The notes beneath the pieces are model-generated. The model was given only the letters and a program-made list of their open reading frames with translations, ran no database searches and was not told the origin of the DNA. Shown piece by piece: positions 63,375-64,000 of a DNA stretch of 64,000 nucleotides; within the stretch, counting starts at the first letter, position 1, and each line of letters starts with the position of its first letter. Both the position numbers and the translations under genes were made by a program. The stretch comes from Amaurobius ferox (Eukaryota > Arthropoda > Arachnida > Araneae > Amaurobiidae): contig OX578150.1 in the NCBI GenBank assembly GCA_951213105.1, forward strand, positions 20,376,022 to 20,440,021, written 5' to 3'.

Positions 63375-63436
63375 TACAGTAACCCCTCGATATCGCGCAT
63401 TCGGATATATCGCACTTCTGCTATGTCTCCCATTCT
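63375..63436 (+). repeat. Truncated Tigger/pogo-like end
   Basis: TACAGTAACCCCTCGATATC, GCGCATTCGGATATATCGC: a typical Tigger-type end with a second internal copy of the TATCGC block. It stops where the dispersed repeat at 63437 begins, so that repeat probably inserted into it. Confidence 0.6.
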
Positions 63437-64000
63437 TAACACTTTACAACAAAGTTGAAAAGTGTTTATAACTTTGTTCATTCTGTCTGTCTGTCTGTTT
63501 GTCTGTCCGTTAATAAGATAACTGCCGTAAAAATGCCTTAATCAAAATGAAATTTTAGTATGTTATGCAGACAGTCTGTAGGACCTATGGGAATATAAAT
63601 GAATAATATCACGCAATTAGTTTTGGATTGAATCCGGGTTGAAAAAATGAAATACATTGAGCCCTATGGGACCTAATTTTTCAAACATTTTTTAAGCGGA
63701 TTTAAAATTCACAAATTGCTTTGAAAATTTTAGGTAACATTCAAATTATTCCATAAAATATATAAAAAAAATGTCAGCAAAATATATTCAGTAGTTTTTA
63801 AAATAAAAATTAGAATAATAATTACACCTCTTATATGAAGCGATCACGTGACCGTGATATGAAAAGATCACATGATCCACTTCAAAATAAAATATGGCAT
63901 CCATCTTGTCTCAAAATAGTGATTTTAAAAGTTTTTTTTAATTGATATTGAGTGCTGTATTCGTCCTAAAACCGCTTTATTTTTGCTTAAATTCTGTGCA
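63437..64000 (-). repeat. Dispersed 0.5-kb repeat, inverted copy, reaching the window edge
   Basis: Reverse complement of 16081-16620: TAACACTTTACAACAAAGTT and GAAAAGTGTT at its start, (TCTG)n, GACCTATGGGAATATAAATG, then GAATCCGGGTTGAA and CCCTATGGGACCTAAT. Its far end TTTTTGCTTAAATTCTGTGC corresponds to GCACAGAATTTAATCAAAAA near 16086, so it is essentially complete at the window edge. Confidence 0.75.

Overview
This is a eukaryotic, AT-rich, intron-dominated window, most likely from an arthropod and probably an arachnid. The arthropod call rests on a clear arthropod-type 5S rRNA sequence inside a SINE, and on Tc1-, piggyBac-, Tigger- and hAT-type DNA transposons of the kind common in spider assemblies. 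The spider call is an inference.

One host gene spans nearly the whole window. Twenty exons on the minus strand, from 63264 down to the stop codon at 5427-5429, join with matching phases and canonical AG/GT sites into one open reading frame of 789 codons. I recognise it as the C-terminal part of the nuclear pore scaffold nucleoporin NUP188. The N-terminal part lies beyond the right edge. This portion covers about 58 kb for 2.37 kb of coding sequence. A likely poly(A) signal lies at 5382-5387.

Everything else is mobile or repetitive DNA, in the NUP188 introns and 3' flank. From left to right: a degraded tandem repeat (1-420); two head-to-head Tc1-type remnants (about 560-2340); a Tigger/pogo-type remnant with both ends (3010-4186); foldback elements (7.4, 9.0-10.1, 11.7-12.1 kb); a degenerate unidentified coding remnant (13.6-14.0 kb); a 5S-rRNA-headed SINE (15.5-15.9 kb) and a relative with a tRNA-like head (20.7 kb); a Tigger-type MITE (24.3 kb); a 754-bp foldback MITE (26.4-27.2 kb); an old duplicated repeat pair (28.3 and 32.5 kb); a hAT-like MITE enclosing a near-perfect hairpin (33.7-34.5 kb); another Tigger-like MITE (36.5-37.2 kb); minisatellites (37.9-38.4 kb); a duplication that copied a NUP188 splice donor (44.0-44.4 kb); an apparently intact piggyBac-type transposon (47.6-50.2 kb); a hAT MITE with a perfect 8-bp target duplication (51.5 kb); a broken Tc1-type transposon (54.6-56.0 kb); a 1.9-kb hAT element with an 8-bp duplication (57.1-59.0 kb); a deletion derivative of the piggyBac element (59.2-59.9 kb); and an inverted pair of a dispersed 0.5-kb repeat (16.1 and 63.4 kb).

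The most notable things are: the intact piggyBac transposase with a matching non-autonomous derivative two introns away in the same gene; the 5S/tRNA/body composite SINE family; a set of foldback repeats carrying a motif that looks like the hammerhead ribozyme core known from Penelope-like elements; and a hAT insertion nested in that repeat family. No CRISPR array, operon, tRNA gene or functional rRNA gene is supported. All exon joins and repeat alignments were made by eye.
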